From positions 1-60,916 of the forward strand of contig JAFGAM010000083.1 in NCBI GenBank assembly GCA_016933675.1: a DNA stretch of 60,916 nucleotides, written 5' to 3'. This document shows positions 38,362 through 46,991 of the stretch, in pieces. The DNA is from Candidatus Anaeroferrophillacea bacterium (GTDB taxonomy: Bacteria; Desulfobacterota; Anaeroferrophillalia; Anaeroferrophillales; Anaeroferrophillaceae). A program made the position numbers and the translations under genes. The first letter of the stretch is position 1, and each line of letters opens with the position of its first letter. The notes beneath the pieces were generated by a model. It saw nothing but the letters and a program-made list of their open reading frames with translations, searched no databases and was not told the origin of the DNA.

Positions 38362-39636
38362 ATGATCGCCGTCATCGCCATCGTCTTCACCGTTCTCCTG
38401 CTAATCGGGGTGCCCATCGCCGCCATTCTCCTGGCGGTGACCGGCATCGCCCTGCACCGTTTCACCTGGACGCCGCTGCTGGTCTTGCCGCAGCAGCTCT
38501 TCAACGCCCTGGACAACTTCGTCCTCCTGGCGGTACCATTCTTTATCCTTGCCAGCCAGATCATGACCGAGGGCGCCATGGCCGATCGGCTGGTGGCGGT
38601 GATCCGCTATCTCGTGGGGCGGGTGCCCGGCGGCCTGGCCATCGCCGGCCTCCTGGCCTGCATCTTCTTCGCCGCCCTTTCCGGTTCGAGCCCGGCCACG
38701 GTCATCGCCATCGGCAGCATCATGATTCCCGCCCTCCGCCGGGCAGGCTATGACGACGACTTTGCCGTCGGCCTCATCACCTCGGCCGGCTCACTCGGGG
38801 TGGTAATCCCGCCGTCGATCCCGATGATCCTCTACTGCCTGGTGATGAACGTCTCGGTAGCCGAACTGTTCCTCGCCGGCATCGGCCCCGGCCTGCTGGT
38901 GGGCGCCATCTTCACGGTCTACATCCTGGCGCGGGCGCGGCGGCACCAATGGCGCGAGGCGGGGGGATTTTCCTGGTCGGTCTTCGGCCGGCGGTTGCGG
39001 GAGGGAATCTGGGGCATGCTGCTGCCGCTGATCGTGTTGGGCGGCATCTACAGCGGCATCTTTACGCCGACGGAGGCCGCGGCGGTAGCGGTGGTTTACG
39101 CCGTGGCGGTGGAATTTCTTTGCTACCGGGAACTGACCTTCGCCCGTTTCAACCGCTGCCTGGCCTCGGCGGCGGTACTTTCCGCGGCCCTGCTGTTCAT
39201 CCTTGCCGCCGCCATGACCTTCGTCTGGCTGCTGACCGCCGAAGGTATCCCCGCCGCCCTGGCGGCCTGGCTCACCGGCTGGGTCGATAACCGCTGGCTC
39301 TTTCTGCTGCTGATCAACCTGCTGTTTCTCGCGCTGGGCTCGGTGATGGACAACGTCTCGGCGATGCTCATCCTTTCACCGCTGCTGGCCGACAGCCTCG
39401 ACCGCTACGGCATCGACCTGATCCACTACGGCATCATCATGGTGATGGTGATCGAGATCGGCTTTCTCACCCCGCCCTTCGGCCTCAACCTGTTCGTCGC
39501 CATGGGGCTCACCGGCCGCGGCCTGCTGGATATCGGCCGCGCGGTGCTGCCGTTTCTGCTCCTCCTGCTACTCAGTATCCTGCTGGTCACCTGCTTCCCG
39601 ACCATCAGCCTGTGGCTGCCGGCGATGCTGCGCTGA
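38362..39636 (+). CDS. dctM: TRAP transporter large permease (DctM)
   Basis: 424 residues and 11-12 transmembrane helices with the DctM signatures (FVLLAVPFFILASQIM, FFAALSGSSPATVIAIGSIM, GSLGVVIPPSIPMI). It uses an ion gradient to move an organic acid handed over by the binding protein. The length is normal and the gene intact; the start at 38362 has only a weak ribosome site. With dctP truncated the carrier may be idle or may borrow another binding protein. Confidence 0.93.
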   Translation: MIAVIAIVFTVLLLIGVPIAAILLAVTGIALHRFTWTPLLVLPQQLFNALDNFVLLAVPFFILASQIMTEGAMADRLVAVIRYLVGRVPGGLAIAGLLACIFFAALSGSSPATVIAIGSIMIPALRRAGYDDDFAVGLITSAGSLGVVIPPSIPMILYCLVMNVSVAELFLAGIGPGLLVGAIFTVYILARARRHQWREAGGFSWSVFGRRLREGIWGMLLPLIVLGGIYSGIFTPTEAAAVAVVYAVAVEFLCYRELTFARFNRCLASAAVLSAALLFILAAAMTFVWLLTAEGIPAALAAWLTGWVDNRWLFLLLINLLFLALGSVMDNVSAMLILSPLLADSLDRYGIDLIHYGIIMVMVIEIGFLTPPFGLNLFVAMGLTGRGLLDIGRAVLPFLLLLLLSILLVTCFPTISLWLPAMLR

Positions 39637-40104
39637 CCCTGGGGATTTACCAGATCTCTTTTCCAACTGGTTCTCCCCAATCCTTTTCTGTGGCTTGGTG
39701 TCCTTGGGAAATTCTCGCCACAAGATCCATGATATATTTCCTCCTGACTCTTTGGGTCGGGCTAACGACCAGGGCGCCCTTGAGCCACGCGAGATTACGA
39801 GCGTCGACGCCAAGGGTCAGCACGCAACCTACCGCGAATGTCTACGCAAAAACTCCCAGGTTACCGCTGCGTCGTTAACGTCGTGGCTCAGTCGGCTGCC
39901 AAACGGCAATCGGACTCCACAATCTTGGACCACGTGCGTGGGTGCCCCTTTCAACGACATCCGCCCGGTTACGGCAGGGTAACGGTGGCTCACAACAAAC
40001 TGCTATCCGCCTCTGCAAAAGAATTTTCAATTGACAACCAGGCACTGGTCATGGTTTCATCCGGCTCTTTTTGGCAAACCAACCCGCGCCCGTGCAAGGG
40101 GTTC
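39637..40104. other. Gene-poor stretch between dctM and the sensor gene
   Basis: Nearly 470 bases. It contains only one short candidate frame on the minus strand (39647-39730). A loose hairpin GGGGA...TCCCC just after the dctM stop, followed by AATCCTTTTC, could end the dctM transcript. TTGACA at 40031-40036 with TTTCAT 18 bases further is a possible weak promoter for the sensor gene. Nothing else is recognised. Confidence 0.35.
39647..39730 (-). CDS. Candidate 27-residue small protein
   Basis: A 27-codon frame (starting MDLVARISQGHQATEK and ending EPVGKEIW) on the minus strand. A strong AGGAGG lies nine bases before the ATG. The ending DWGxPVGKEIW recalls short tails of some small bacterial antitoxin-like proteins, but I cannot assign a family. 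It is convergent with dctM; it could equally be the 3' remnant of a longer gene. Confidence 0.25.
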   Translation of the reverse strand: MDLVARISQGHQATEKDWGEPVGKEIW

Positions 40105-41301
40105 ATGCACCGTTCAGACGTGCTCATTCTGTTGCTGCTGCTCTCCCTGCTGATACTGTCGCCGGTCCCGGCACATTCCGCCCGGCAACCTGGCGCCGTC
40201 CAGTTGCCTACGGAGAACGGGATCATCTCCCCGGAGGAACGGCGGTACCTGGACGAAAAAGGGGGCCTGACCCTGTGCGTCGACCCCGACTGGCTGCCCT
40301 ACGAACGACTGAACCGGGCGGGAAAACATGAAGGTATCGCCGCCGATTTTTTCAACCTGCTGTCCACGCGGCTCGGCATCCCCATCGAGGTCATCCCCAC
40401 CGGTTCATGGCAGGCAACTCTCGACCTCGCCCGCGCCGGCGGTTGCGACCTGGTATCGCTGCTGAACGAAAATCCCGAACGCACCGAATACCTCAATTTC
40501 ACCGACCCGCTGGTGGTCAGCCCGACGGTACTGGTTTCACGCGCCAACGCCCGCTACGCCATCGGCCTCGAGGCCCTGGCAGGTACGCCCATGGCGGTGG
40601 TCAAGGGCTACTGGATCGAAGACATCCTGCACCGCGCCCATCCCGACATCCCGATCATCTACGCCGCCAGCATCGCCGACGCCCTGGAGATAATCAGCGC
40701 CGGGAAGGCGGACGTGATGCTCGGCTCGCTTATCGAGGTCACCGACACCATCCAGCGCCGGGGGCTGACCAACCTGAAGATCGCCGGGCACACCCCCTAC
40801 AACTTCCTGTTACGCATCGGCGTCCGCAAGGACGACCCGCGGCTGCTGACAATCATGCAGAAGGCGGTCCGCTCCCTGACGCCGCTGGAAAAGAATGAGA
40901 TCCTGCGGCACTGGATTGCGATACGCTATGAACACCGGCTGGACGCCCGGCAGCTGCTGTGGGTGATTCTTGCGGTGGGAGCTGTTGTCGTCACGACCCT
41001 GCTGTGGGTACGCCGCCTGCAGCTCGAAAACCGGCGGCGCCAGCGGCTCATCGGCAAGTTGGAAACCGCCCTGGCGGAGATCAAAACACTCCGGGGGATT
41101 ATCCCCATCTGCTCGGTCTGCAAGCATATCCGCACCGATTCCGGGGCCTGGCAACAAATCGAGACCTATGTCCGGGAGCATTCGGAGGCGGACTTCACCC
41201 ACGGCATCTGCCCGGATTGCGCCCGCAACACCTACGGCATCGAACTGAAGAAGAAACCGGAACCCGCAGCCACGGCGGATACCGGCACCACCAGCGGCTG
41301 A
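40105..41301 (+). CDS. Binding-domain membrane sensor with C-terminal Cys zinc-type tail
   Basis: 398 residues. A signal peptide (1-26) is followed by a periplasmic amino-acid-type binding domain (SBP_bac_3, about residues 50-270: GLTLCVDPDWLPYE, GIAADFFNLL, GGCDLVSLLNENPERTEYL). A transmembrane helix (about 290-308), a short coiled coil and a C-terminal module follow: IPICSVCKHIR ... WQQIETYVREHS ... HGICPDCARNTYG. This CxxC...CxxC module usually ends PAS, GGDEF or receiver proteins in anaerobic Desulfobacterota. Here no kinase, GGDEF, HD or other known output domain accompanies it. The ATG at 40105 has AAGGGG upstream. Confidence 0.75.
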   Translation: MHRSDVLILLLLLSLLILSPVPAHSARQPGAVQLPTENGIISPEERRYLDEKGGLTLCVDPDWLPYERLNRAGKHEGIAADFFNLLSTRLGIPIEVIPTGSWQATLDLARAGGCDLVSLLNENPERTEYLNFTDPLVVSPTVLVSRANARYAIGLEALAGTPMAVVKGYWIEDILHRAHPDIPIIYAASIADALEIISAGKADVMLGSLIEVTDTIQRRGLTNLKIAGHTPYNFLLRIGVRKDDPRLLTIMQKAVRSLTPLEKNEILRHWIAIRYEHRLDARQLLWVILAVGAVVVTTLLWVRRLQLENRRRQRLIGKLETALAEIKTLRGIIPICSVCKHIRTDSGAWQQIETYVREHSEADFTHGICPDCARNTYGIELKKKPEPAATADTGTTSG

Positions 41302-41507
41302 CGGTCCCCGGCCACACGATAAACCGCCGCAAGCCCCGGCCAGTTCCACGGCGCCGGCCGCCGCGCCGGTAGCCGGCGCGGCATCATCCTGTCCAACATC
41401 TCCCGGTCCGGTTGCCACCGTCCCTGGGCCGGCTCCGCGCCGCCCTGCGGACCATACCCCGGCACCACCCCGCGGGATTACCACGTGCCACCGACAACCA
41501 CCCGCCG

Positions 41508-42215
41508 TCAGCCCGCCTTCCGCCGCCCTTTCCCCGCTTCCACCAGCCGCAGGTGACGCTCGCGCTCGTCGGCAAAGGAGAGCGCCCCCACCGGACAGAT
41601 ATCGACGCAGGCACGGCAATCGCGGCAGGCATCCTCAACCCCCTCGGCCTCGCTGCCGAAGAAGGTGACAATGGTGTTGAAACCGCGGTTGGCGAAGCTC
41701 AGACTGAAAGGATTGCCGCGACGTTCACAGACATAGACGCAGCGGCCGCAGAGCACACACTTGTTGGGCTCGTAGACAATGCAGGGGTGGTCGGTAAGCA
41801 CCTCCGGCACATCCTTGGGGATGTGGCGCATCTGCTTGGTGCGGAGCGGCAGGTGGAGAAATTTGGCGATCTGCTGGAGATCGCAGCGCTTGTTGGCCAT
41901 GCAGACGCGGCAGTTACCCTGGTTGCAGCTCACCAACATGCGGAAGGCCAGCTTCTGCAACTCACGCACCTCGTCGGTGTTGGTGTGGACCACCATGCCG
42001 TCGACCGCCGCCAGGGTACAGGAGGTCACCGGCCCCCTCATGCCGTCCACCTCCACCAGGCACAAACGGCAGGAGGCCGGCGGATGCTCCATGCCGTCCA
42101 GATGGCAGAGGTTGGGAATGTAGATCCCGTTGTCGAGACAGGCATCGAGGACCGTGGTACCCGCCGGTACGCTGATCTCAAGACCGTCGACGGTCATGGT
42201 CACCTTGTTACGCAT
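41508..42215 (-). CDS. HoxU/NuoG-N-terminal-like diaphorase Fe-S subunit
   Basis: 235 residues, the size of HoxU. An N-terminal [2Fe-2S] ferredoxin fold (CHLDGMEHPPASCRLCLVEV, Cys at about 36-51), the [4Fe-4S] segment of NuoG (CNQGNCRVCMANKRC near 100) and two further cluster motifs (CVLCGRCVYVC and CRDCRACVDICP) are present. There is no catalytic hydrogenase or formate dehydrogenase domain. It would pass electrons from the flavin subunit encoded just upstream, whose stop it overlaps by eight bases. It is the last gene of the operon; no hoxYH or formate dehydrogenase follows. Confidence 0.85.
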   Translation of the reverse strand: MRNKVTMTVDGLEISVPAGTTVLDACLDNGIYIPNLCHLDGMEHPPASCRLCLVEVDGMRGPVTSCTLAAVDGMVVHTNTDEVRELQKLAFRMLVSCNQGNCRVCMANKRCDLQQIAKFLHLPLRTKQMRHIPKDVPEVLTDHPCIVYEPNKCVLCGRCVYVCERRGNPFSLSFANRGFNTIVTFFGSEAEGVEDACRDCRACVDICPVGALSFADERERHLRLVEAGKGRRKAG

Positions 42216-44160
42216 CGTCCTCTCCTCCCTCCGTCGCTTCGTCCTTCCCCAGCGGCACGACACCCTGATCGGGCACCAGGTACGGCGGAGAAACCTTGCG
42301 CACGGCATCGTACTCCGGCGGACAGGCGTAGACACACTCGCCGCACTTGACGCATTTTTCCTGGTCGATGGCCTTCTTGCGGTTGCTGGTAGTGAAGATG
42401 GCTTCCGTCGGACAGCAGGCGACACAGGCGTCGCAGCCCCGGGCACAGGCCTCGAGATCGATGTAGTAGGCGGTCAGCTCCCGGCACATACAGGCCGGAC
42501 AGCGCCGTTCACGCACATGGGCGAGGTATTCGTCCATAAAAAAGCGCATGGTGGTGAGCACCGGGTTGGGCGCCGTCTTGCCGAGGCTGCACAGCGACCC
42601 TTTGATGATCCCGGCGGAAAGTTCTTTGAGTTCATCGAGATCCTCCTCCGTCGCCCTCCCTTTGGTCAGGTCGGTGAGGATGTCCAGCAGATGGCGGGTA
42701 CCAATGCGGCAGAAGGTACACTTGCCGCAAGACTCCTTCTGGGTGAAATCGATGAAGTAGCGCGACACCTCGACCATGCAGGCGGAGTCGTTCATCACCA
42801 CCATGCCGCCGGAGCCCATCATCGCCCCGGCGCGGCGCAGGCTGTCGAAATCAATGGGAGTGTCCAACTCGCTTGCCGGCAGACAGCCGCCCGAAGGTCC
42901 GCCGATCTGCACCGCCTTAAACTCGCGGCCGCCGGCAATGCCGCCACAGATTTCGTCGATAAGATGACGCAGGGTGGTACCCATGGGCACCTCCACCAAC
43001 CCCGGGTATTCCACCTCGCCGACCACCGAGAAGATGGCGGTGCCGGGGGTATCCTCGGTACCGATGCCCCTGAACCAATCGCTGCCGTGGTTGATGATCA
43101 GCGGCACGGTGGACAGGGTCTTGACGTTATTGATCACCGTGGGGTTGCCGTCCAGCCCCACCACCGCCGGATAGGGCGGCCGGTGTTGGGGCATCCCCCG
43201 CTTCCCTTCCAGTGACTGGATGAGCGCGGTCTCCTCACCGCAGACGAAGGCCCCGGAACCCTTGAACACCTCGACCTCGAGATCGAAGCCGGAGTCGAGG
43301 ATGTTTTTGCCCAGCAGGCCGCGTTCTCCGGCATCGGTGATGGCCTTCTCGACCATCTCCACCGCCAGGGGATACTCGGCGCGGATATAGAGTAGCGCCC
43401 GCTCGGCGCCGATGGCCAGGGCAGCGATGGCCAGCCCCTCCAGCACCTGGTGCGGATTGCTCTCCATCAGGGTGCGGTCCATGTAGGCGCCGGGATCGCC
43501 CTCGTCACCGTTGCAGATAACGGTTTTCGGCGTTCCGGCGGCGTTGCGGGCGATCTCCCATTTGATCCCGGCGGGGAAACCGGCACCGCCGCGGCCGCGC
43601 AGTTTCGCGGCCGTAATCTCTTCAACCACCCGCTCACCACCCTGCTCCAGCGCCCGTGCCAGCGCCCGGTAGCCACCCACAGCGAGGTACTGGTCGATAC
43701 TCCCGGGTTCGATGACCCCGCAGTGTTCCATGATCAGGCGCTTCTCATAGAGATAGCGGGGATAGTCCATCAGGGTGGGGAAGGTATCGTTGGGCTCCAG
43801 GGCGCCGATGAGGTATTCGAAACAGGGGTCTTCGCCGGCAACCAGGAAGCTGTTCACCAGTACCCGGGCCTCACCGGCGCCGATCTTCTGATAGAGCAGC
43901 GGCGGAAAGCCGGGATAGTGGATCGTCACCAGCGGCTCGGCGTAGCAATGGCCCATGCAGCCCACGGTACGGATGTCGGCGCCGATGCCCTTCTCCGCCA
44001 GGGCCTCGCGAAACCCGGCGATGGTGTCGCCGGAGCCCGCGGCGCGGCCGCAGGTGGCGTTGCCGACGGTAATCAGCGGCCTTTCCGGTTGGCGTATTTT
44101 TCCCCACTCGTTTCTGGCTGGTGCGGCCAGAGATGCCAGCAGTTCAGTCGGTCTTGCCAT
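42208..44160 (-). CDS. NuoF/HoxF/HndC-like NADH-binding diaphorase subunit
   Basis: 650 residues. An N-terminal thioredoxin-like [2Fe-2S] domain (Cys in GNATCGRAAG, VGCMGHCYAEP), then the FMN- and NADH-binding NuoF core (GRGGAGFPAGIKWE, CNGDEGDPGAYMDRTLMES, FVCGEETALI) and the [4Fe-4S] motif ESCGKCTFCRIGT near 495, then a C-terminal two-cluster ferredoxin domain (CDACVACCP, CVKCGECVYACP). This is the HndC/HydB architecture of bifurcating or NAD(P)-linked hydrogenases and formate dehydrogenases. The ATG at 44160 has GGAGGAG upstream and lies inside the end of the NuoE-like gene. Confidence 0.92.
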   Translation of the reverse strand: MARPTELLASLAAPARNEWGKIRQPERPLITVGNATCGRAAGSGDTIAGFREALAEKGIGADIRTVGCMGHCYAEPLVTIHYPGFPPLLYQKIGAGEARVLVNSFLVAGEDPCFEYLIGALEPNDTFPTLMDYPRYLYEKRLIMEHCGVIEPGSIDQYLAVGGYRALARALEQGGERVVEEITAAKLRGRGGAGFPAGIKWEIARNAAGTPKTVICNGDEGDPGAYMDRTLMESNPHQVLEGLAIAALAIGAERALLYIRAEYPLAVEMVEKAITDAGERGLLGKNILDSGFDLEVEVFKGSGAFVCGEETALIQSLEGKRGMPQHRPPYPAVVGLDGNPTVINNVKTLSTVPLIINHGSDWFRGIGTEDTPGTAIFSVVGEVEYPGLVEVPMGTTLRHLIDEICGGIAGGREFKAVQIGGPSGGCLPASELDTPIDFDSLRRAGAMMGSGGMVVMNDSACMVEVSRYFIDFTQKESCGKCTFCRIGTRHLLDILTDLTKGRATEEDLDELKELSAGIIKGSLCSLGKTAPNPVLTTMRFFMDEYLAHVRERRCPACMCRELTAYYIDLEACARGCDACVACCPTEAIFTTSNRKKAIDQEKCVKCGECVYACPPEYDAVRKVSPPYLVPDQGVVPLGKDEATEGGEDDA

Positions 44161-44710
44161 GGCACTGCTCCTCCCTTTCCGCGGCCCGGACCGCCATCTC
44201 GTTCTCGATTTCAACCTGGGTCACCACCCCCTCGACCTTGCTCGGGGTAACATGGGCCTCGACCTTCTCCCCGACAAGAACCACTGGCGCCAGGGCACAG
44301 CAACCGACACAGGCTACCCGTTCGAGGCTGAATTCACGGTCGGCGGTGGTTTCCCCCTCGACGATACCCAGCTTCCGTTCGAAATTCTCCAGCACGATAT
44401 CACCGCCGCGGACATGGCAGGCGGTGCCGAGACACACCTTGATGGGATGCCGGCCGGGCGGATTGAAGCGGAACTGGTTGTAGAAAGTCGCCACACCGTA
44501 CACCTTGCTGGCCGGCAGGCCGAAGTGTCGGGCAACCATTACCAGTCCGCCCCGAGGCAGGTAACCGTGGCGGTTCTGGATCCCCTGCAGTGAGGGAATC
44601 AGTTGATGTTCGTCACGCGGCAGGGCGGGAATCTCCGTCTCGATCACGGCCAGCACCTGCTCCTCTTCAGGATCGGGCTGTCGCTCCGCGGCATACGCGG
44701 TATCGTTCAT
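44144..44710 (-). CDS. NuoE/HoxE/HndA-like [2Fe-2S] subunit
   Basis: 188 residues. A helical N-terminal part precedes the thioredoxin-like [2Fe-2S] domain with the four cysteines spread in GTACHVRGG and VACVGCCALAP. It pairs with the NuoF-like subunit encoded downstream. A strong GAGGAGGA precedes the ATG, which overlaps the stop of the Cys-rich protein gene (ATGA), so it is translationally coupled. Confidence 0.93.
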   Translation of the reverse strand: MNDTAYAAERQPDPEEEQVLAVIETEIPALPRDEHQLIPSLQGIQNRHGYLPRGGLVMVARHFGLPASKVYGVATFYNQFRFNPPGRHPIKVCLGTACHVRGGDIVLENFERKLGIVEGETTADREFSLERVACVGCCALAPVVLVGEKVEAHVTPSKVEGVVTQVEIENEMAVRAAEREEQCHGKTD

Positions 44711-45435
44711 GATACAATCCTCCTCGTCACTCGTTTGCCGCCGAACGGCGGGCCTTTTTCGCAGGCATCGGTCAACCGCGCAAGGCGGTCGCCCAGAGCC
44801 GTCAAGGCCGCCTCAGCGGCCGCCTCGCGGCCCCGGCCGATGACATCCATCACCCGGTAGATACCGAGAAAATCATGTTCCGGCCCCACCAGTTCGACAT
44901 CGCCGGCGGCCGCCAGCAAATCATCCCGGATCGGCGGACAGACGAAATTAAGACAGAGCGGCCCCTTCAGTTCCCCCAGCACGCAACCCCGCGGCCCCAT
45001 GTAGCAGCAGTGCTCGCCGCTGATGCGGCGGCCGCTTTCCGGCTCCTCGAGTTCGTAGGGCGGCAGCGACCGATGATCGATGGCGGCGAGATGCCGCTGC
45101 CGTGCCGCCTGAAGCTCTGCCGCCAGTACCGGCGCCAAACGGCCGTCACCGCCGGCTTCGTCCTTCACCCCCTCGAGACGAAAGATATCCCCCGCGCCGC
45201 GGTGGCAGCACCCCGGGAAAACCCCCGCAACCAGCCGGTGGCGGTCGCCGCCACCCGGCAGGCGTGCCAGCACCCGCCGGCAGTCGCGGCAGCCGGGAGC
45301 GACAAACCGCTCGAAAAAGCGGTTCAGCCGCCGGGCCAGGGCGCGATAGGCCGCCAGCCGCCAGGATTCCGTCTTCAGCGTAGTATCCGGCATATCATTG
45401 CAACGTCCCCGCAGGGATGGATCCGGTGCCGGCAT
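44707..45435 (-). CDS. Cys-rich putative metal-binding protein, unknown function
   Basis: About 242 residues with 11-12 cysteines arranged as CRDC, PGCCH, EHCCYMGPRGCVL and LCLNFVCPP. The spacing CxxC...CC...C(7)C...C(5)C resembles zinc- or iron-chelating YkgJ-like proteins, but I do not recognise a named family. It is cytoplasmic (no signal peptide). The ATG at 45435 shares bases with the marR stop (TGATG), and it overlaps the NuoE-like gene by four bases. It may be a maturation or metal-delivery factor for the diaphorase clusters, which is inference from position only. An ATG at 45393 is the alternative start. Confidence 0.6.
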   Translation of the reverse strand: MPAPDPSLRGRCNDMPDTTLKTESWRLAAYRALARRLNRFFERFVAPGCRDCRRVLARLPGGGDRHRLVAGVFPGCCHRGAGDIFRLEGVKDEAGGDGRLAPVLAAELQAARQRHLAAIDHRSLPPYELEEPESGRRISGEHCCYMGPRGCVLGELKGPLCLNFVCPPIRDDLLAAAGDVELVGPEHDFLGIYRVMDVIGRGREAAAEAALTALGDRLARLTDACEKGPPFGGKRVTRRIVS

Positions 45436-45881
45436 CACCCATCACCGCTTCCGGCCATTTCGGCGCACGCCTGATCGTGCAGTTCCACCAGCAGACGCTT
45501 GAACTGCTGCACCTCGTCGACACCCTGGTTACGGGTCACCCAGTGCATGAAGCAACTGCCGATCTCCGCCAGTCCGGCGTGCAGCGCCAGGCCGTCGTCG
45601 GTGAGCGCGACGATGGCCTGGCGCCGGTCGCCGGGATCGCTGCGGCGCTCGACCAGTCCCTTCTCCACCAGCCGGTCGACGGTACGGGTCACGGTGGGAT
45701 GTTCCAGAGCGAGGATGGCGGACAGGCGTTTCTGACCCAGGGGCCCGTTCTCGGCCAGTGCCATCATCGCGCACCAGGTGGCGGCGGTAAGACCGTGGCC
45801 GGCAAGACGGGCGTCGAACGCCCGTTTGAGGGTCCGGGTAAGACGGTTGGCAAGGAAATAGGTGCAATCCTGAAGTCTCAT
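45435..45881 (-). CDS. MarR-family transcriptional regulator
   Basis: About 148 residues with the winged-helix MarR fold: helix-turn-helix LGQKRLSAILALEHPTVTR near residue 55 and wing VERRSDPGDRRQAIVALTDDG near residue 85. It heads the Cys-rich/diaphorase operon and probably represses it from the palindrome just upstream. An ATG four codons earlier (45893) is possible. Ligand unknown. Confidence 0.9.
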   Translation of the reverse strand: MRLQDCTYFLANRLTRTLKRAFDARLAGHGLTAATWCAMMALAENGPLGQKRLSAILALEHPTVTRTVDRLVEKGLVERRSDPGDRRQAIVALTDDGLALHAGLAEIGSCFMHWVTRNQGVDEVQQFKRLLVELHDQACAEMAGSGDG

Positions 45882-45907
45882 GGCACACAACATACGGTAT
45901 ACAGTTT

Positions 45908-45933
45908 ATAGCTAATATTTAGTTAGCTAACTA
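45908..45933 (-). promoter_or_regulatory. Palindromic operator, likely MarR binding site
   Basis: A perfect 14-base palindrome TAGTTAGCTAACTA (45920-45933) lies 39 bases before the marR start; a second, imperfect AGCTAAT half-type site is centred 15 bases away (45910-45913). The region is A+T-rich, unlike its surroundings, and the size fits a MarR dimer operator, so autoregulation is likely. Confidence 0.6.
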
Positions 45934-45956
45934 TCACGCCGATGTCAAGGAGAATC

Positions 45957-46748
45957 TCACCGCCGGCGCTCACCCCGCTCGCCCCACCGGTTCATCTCGT
46001 AGAGCCGCACCAACCCCTTGAGGGTCAGCAGTTCGTCAACCTCATGGATGGCCTCCGTCAACGGCCCGATGAGCGGCGCCAGACCGCCGGTGGCAATTAC
46101 CCTGGGGTCATCGCCCAATTCGGTGGCGAGACGGGCAACCAAGCCCTCGACCAGGGAGATGTAACCATTGACGATGCCTGACTGCATGCTCTGTACGGTG
46201 TTCCTGCCGATCACTGCCGGCGGCTGGACAAGTTCCACCCGAGGCAGCTTGGAGGCCCGCTGAAAGAGGGCCTCGGTGGAGATCTGCAGGCCGGGCGCGA
46301 TCACCCCGCCGAGATACTCGCCGCGAGCAGAGACGCAGTCGAAGGTGGTGGCGGTACCGAAATCGATGACGATGAGTGCCTGACGCCAGGTTTCGTAGGC
46401 CTCCACCGCATTGACAATGCGATCGGCTCCCACCTCGCGGGGGTTTTCCAACTGGATGGGCATGCCGGTTTTCACTCCCGGACCGATCACCATGGGTTTG
46501 ACCCCAAGGTACTTGCGCGCCAGCCCCTCGAGGGCGACAACCATCGGCGGCACGACGCAGGAAACCACCATACCGGATACCTGGCCCAGGGAAATACCGC
46601 TGAACAGCAGCAGATCCTTGAGAAGGATGCCGTATTCATCCTCGGTACGGGAGATATGGGTGGCGATGCGCCAGTTGTCCACCATCTCGCGGCCCTCGAA
46701 CAGGCCGAGCACCGTGTGCGTGTTGCCGACATCAACCACCAGGATCAT
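45957..46748 (-). CDS. coaX: Type III pantothenate kinase
   Basis: 263 residues of the ASKHA fold; it phosphorylates pantothenate in coenzyme A synthesis. Signatures are DVGNTHTVLGLFEG at the N terminus, GADRIVNAVEAYE near residue 103 and VIDFGTATTFDCV near residue 122. GGAGGAG precedes the ATG. It lies downstream of birA in the same direction but is separated from it by a 243-base repeat-bearing gap. Confidence 0.96.
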   Translation of the reverse strand: MILVVDVGNTHTVLGLFEGREMVDNWRIATHISRTEDEYGILLKDLLLFSGISLGQVSGMVVSCVVPPMVVALEGLARKYLGVKPMVIGPGVKTGMPIQLENPREVGADRIVNAVEAYETWRQALIVIDFGTATTFDCVSARGEYLGGVIAPGLQISTEALFQRASKLPRVELVQPPAVIGRNTVQSMQSGIVNGYISLVEGLVARLATELGDDPRVIATGGLAPLIGPLTEAIHEVDELLTLKGLVRLYEMNRWGERGERRR

Positions 46749-46770
46749 TTGAGGATCTCCTCCATGAGCA

Positions 46771-46813
46771 AGAATTCAGAAATCAGGAGTCAGGAATCAG
46801 GAGTCAGGAGTCA
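46771..46813. repeat. Degenerate GAATTCAG/CAGGAGTC tract
   Basis: AGAATTCAGAAATCAGGAGT is followed by CAGGAATCAG and repeats of CAGGAGT. The tract at 37521-37560 is of the same type. It is a short-period degenerate repeat in the gap between coaX and birA. Confidence 0.5.
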
Positions 46814-46921
46814 AAAACCGGAAGAAAAACATTCCGAATCCCAAGAAGGGATGGCATCGCAACGGTTCCGGGTTCGCGACACTTCCTTACCGGGGAATGC
46901 GGCGTTACGTTATTTCGTTAG

Positions 46922-46980
46922 GTCGAATGACGCAACTTACGGCGCCACGAAGATGATGAAGTTATGACGAAGCCATCAAG
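46922..46980 (+). repeat. Copy of the dispersed intergenic repeat
   Basis: GTCGAATGACGCAACTTACG, then CCACGAAGATGATGAAG and TGACGAAGCCATCAAG follow the order seen at 5632-5690 with scattered differences. It lies in the same gap as the CAGGAGTC tract. Confidence 0.55.
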
Positions 46981-46991
46981 CCCGCCGCACA

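Noticed and set aside
46771..46813. CRISPR or tandem array
   Set aside because: Units are irregular, six to ten bases long, without spacers; no cas genes are in the window.
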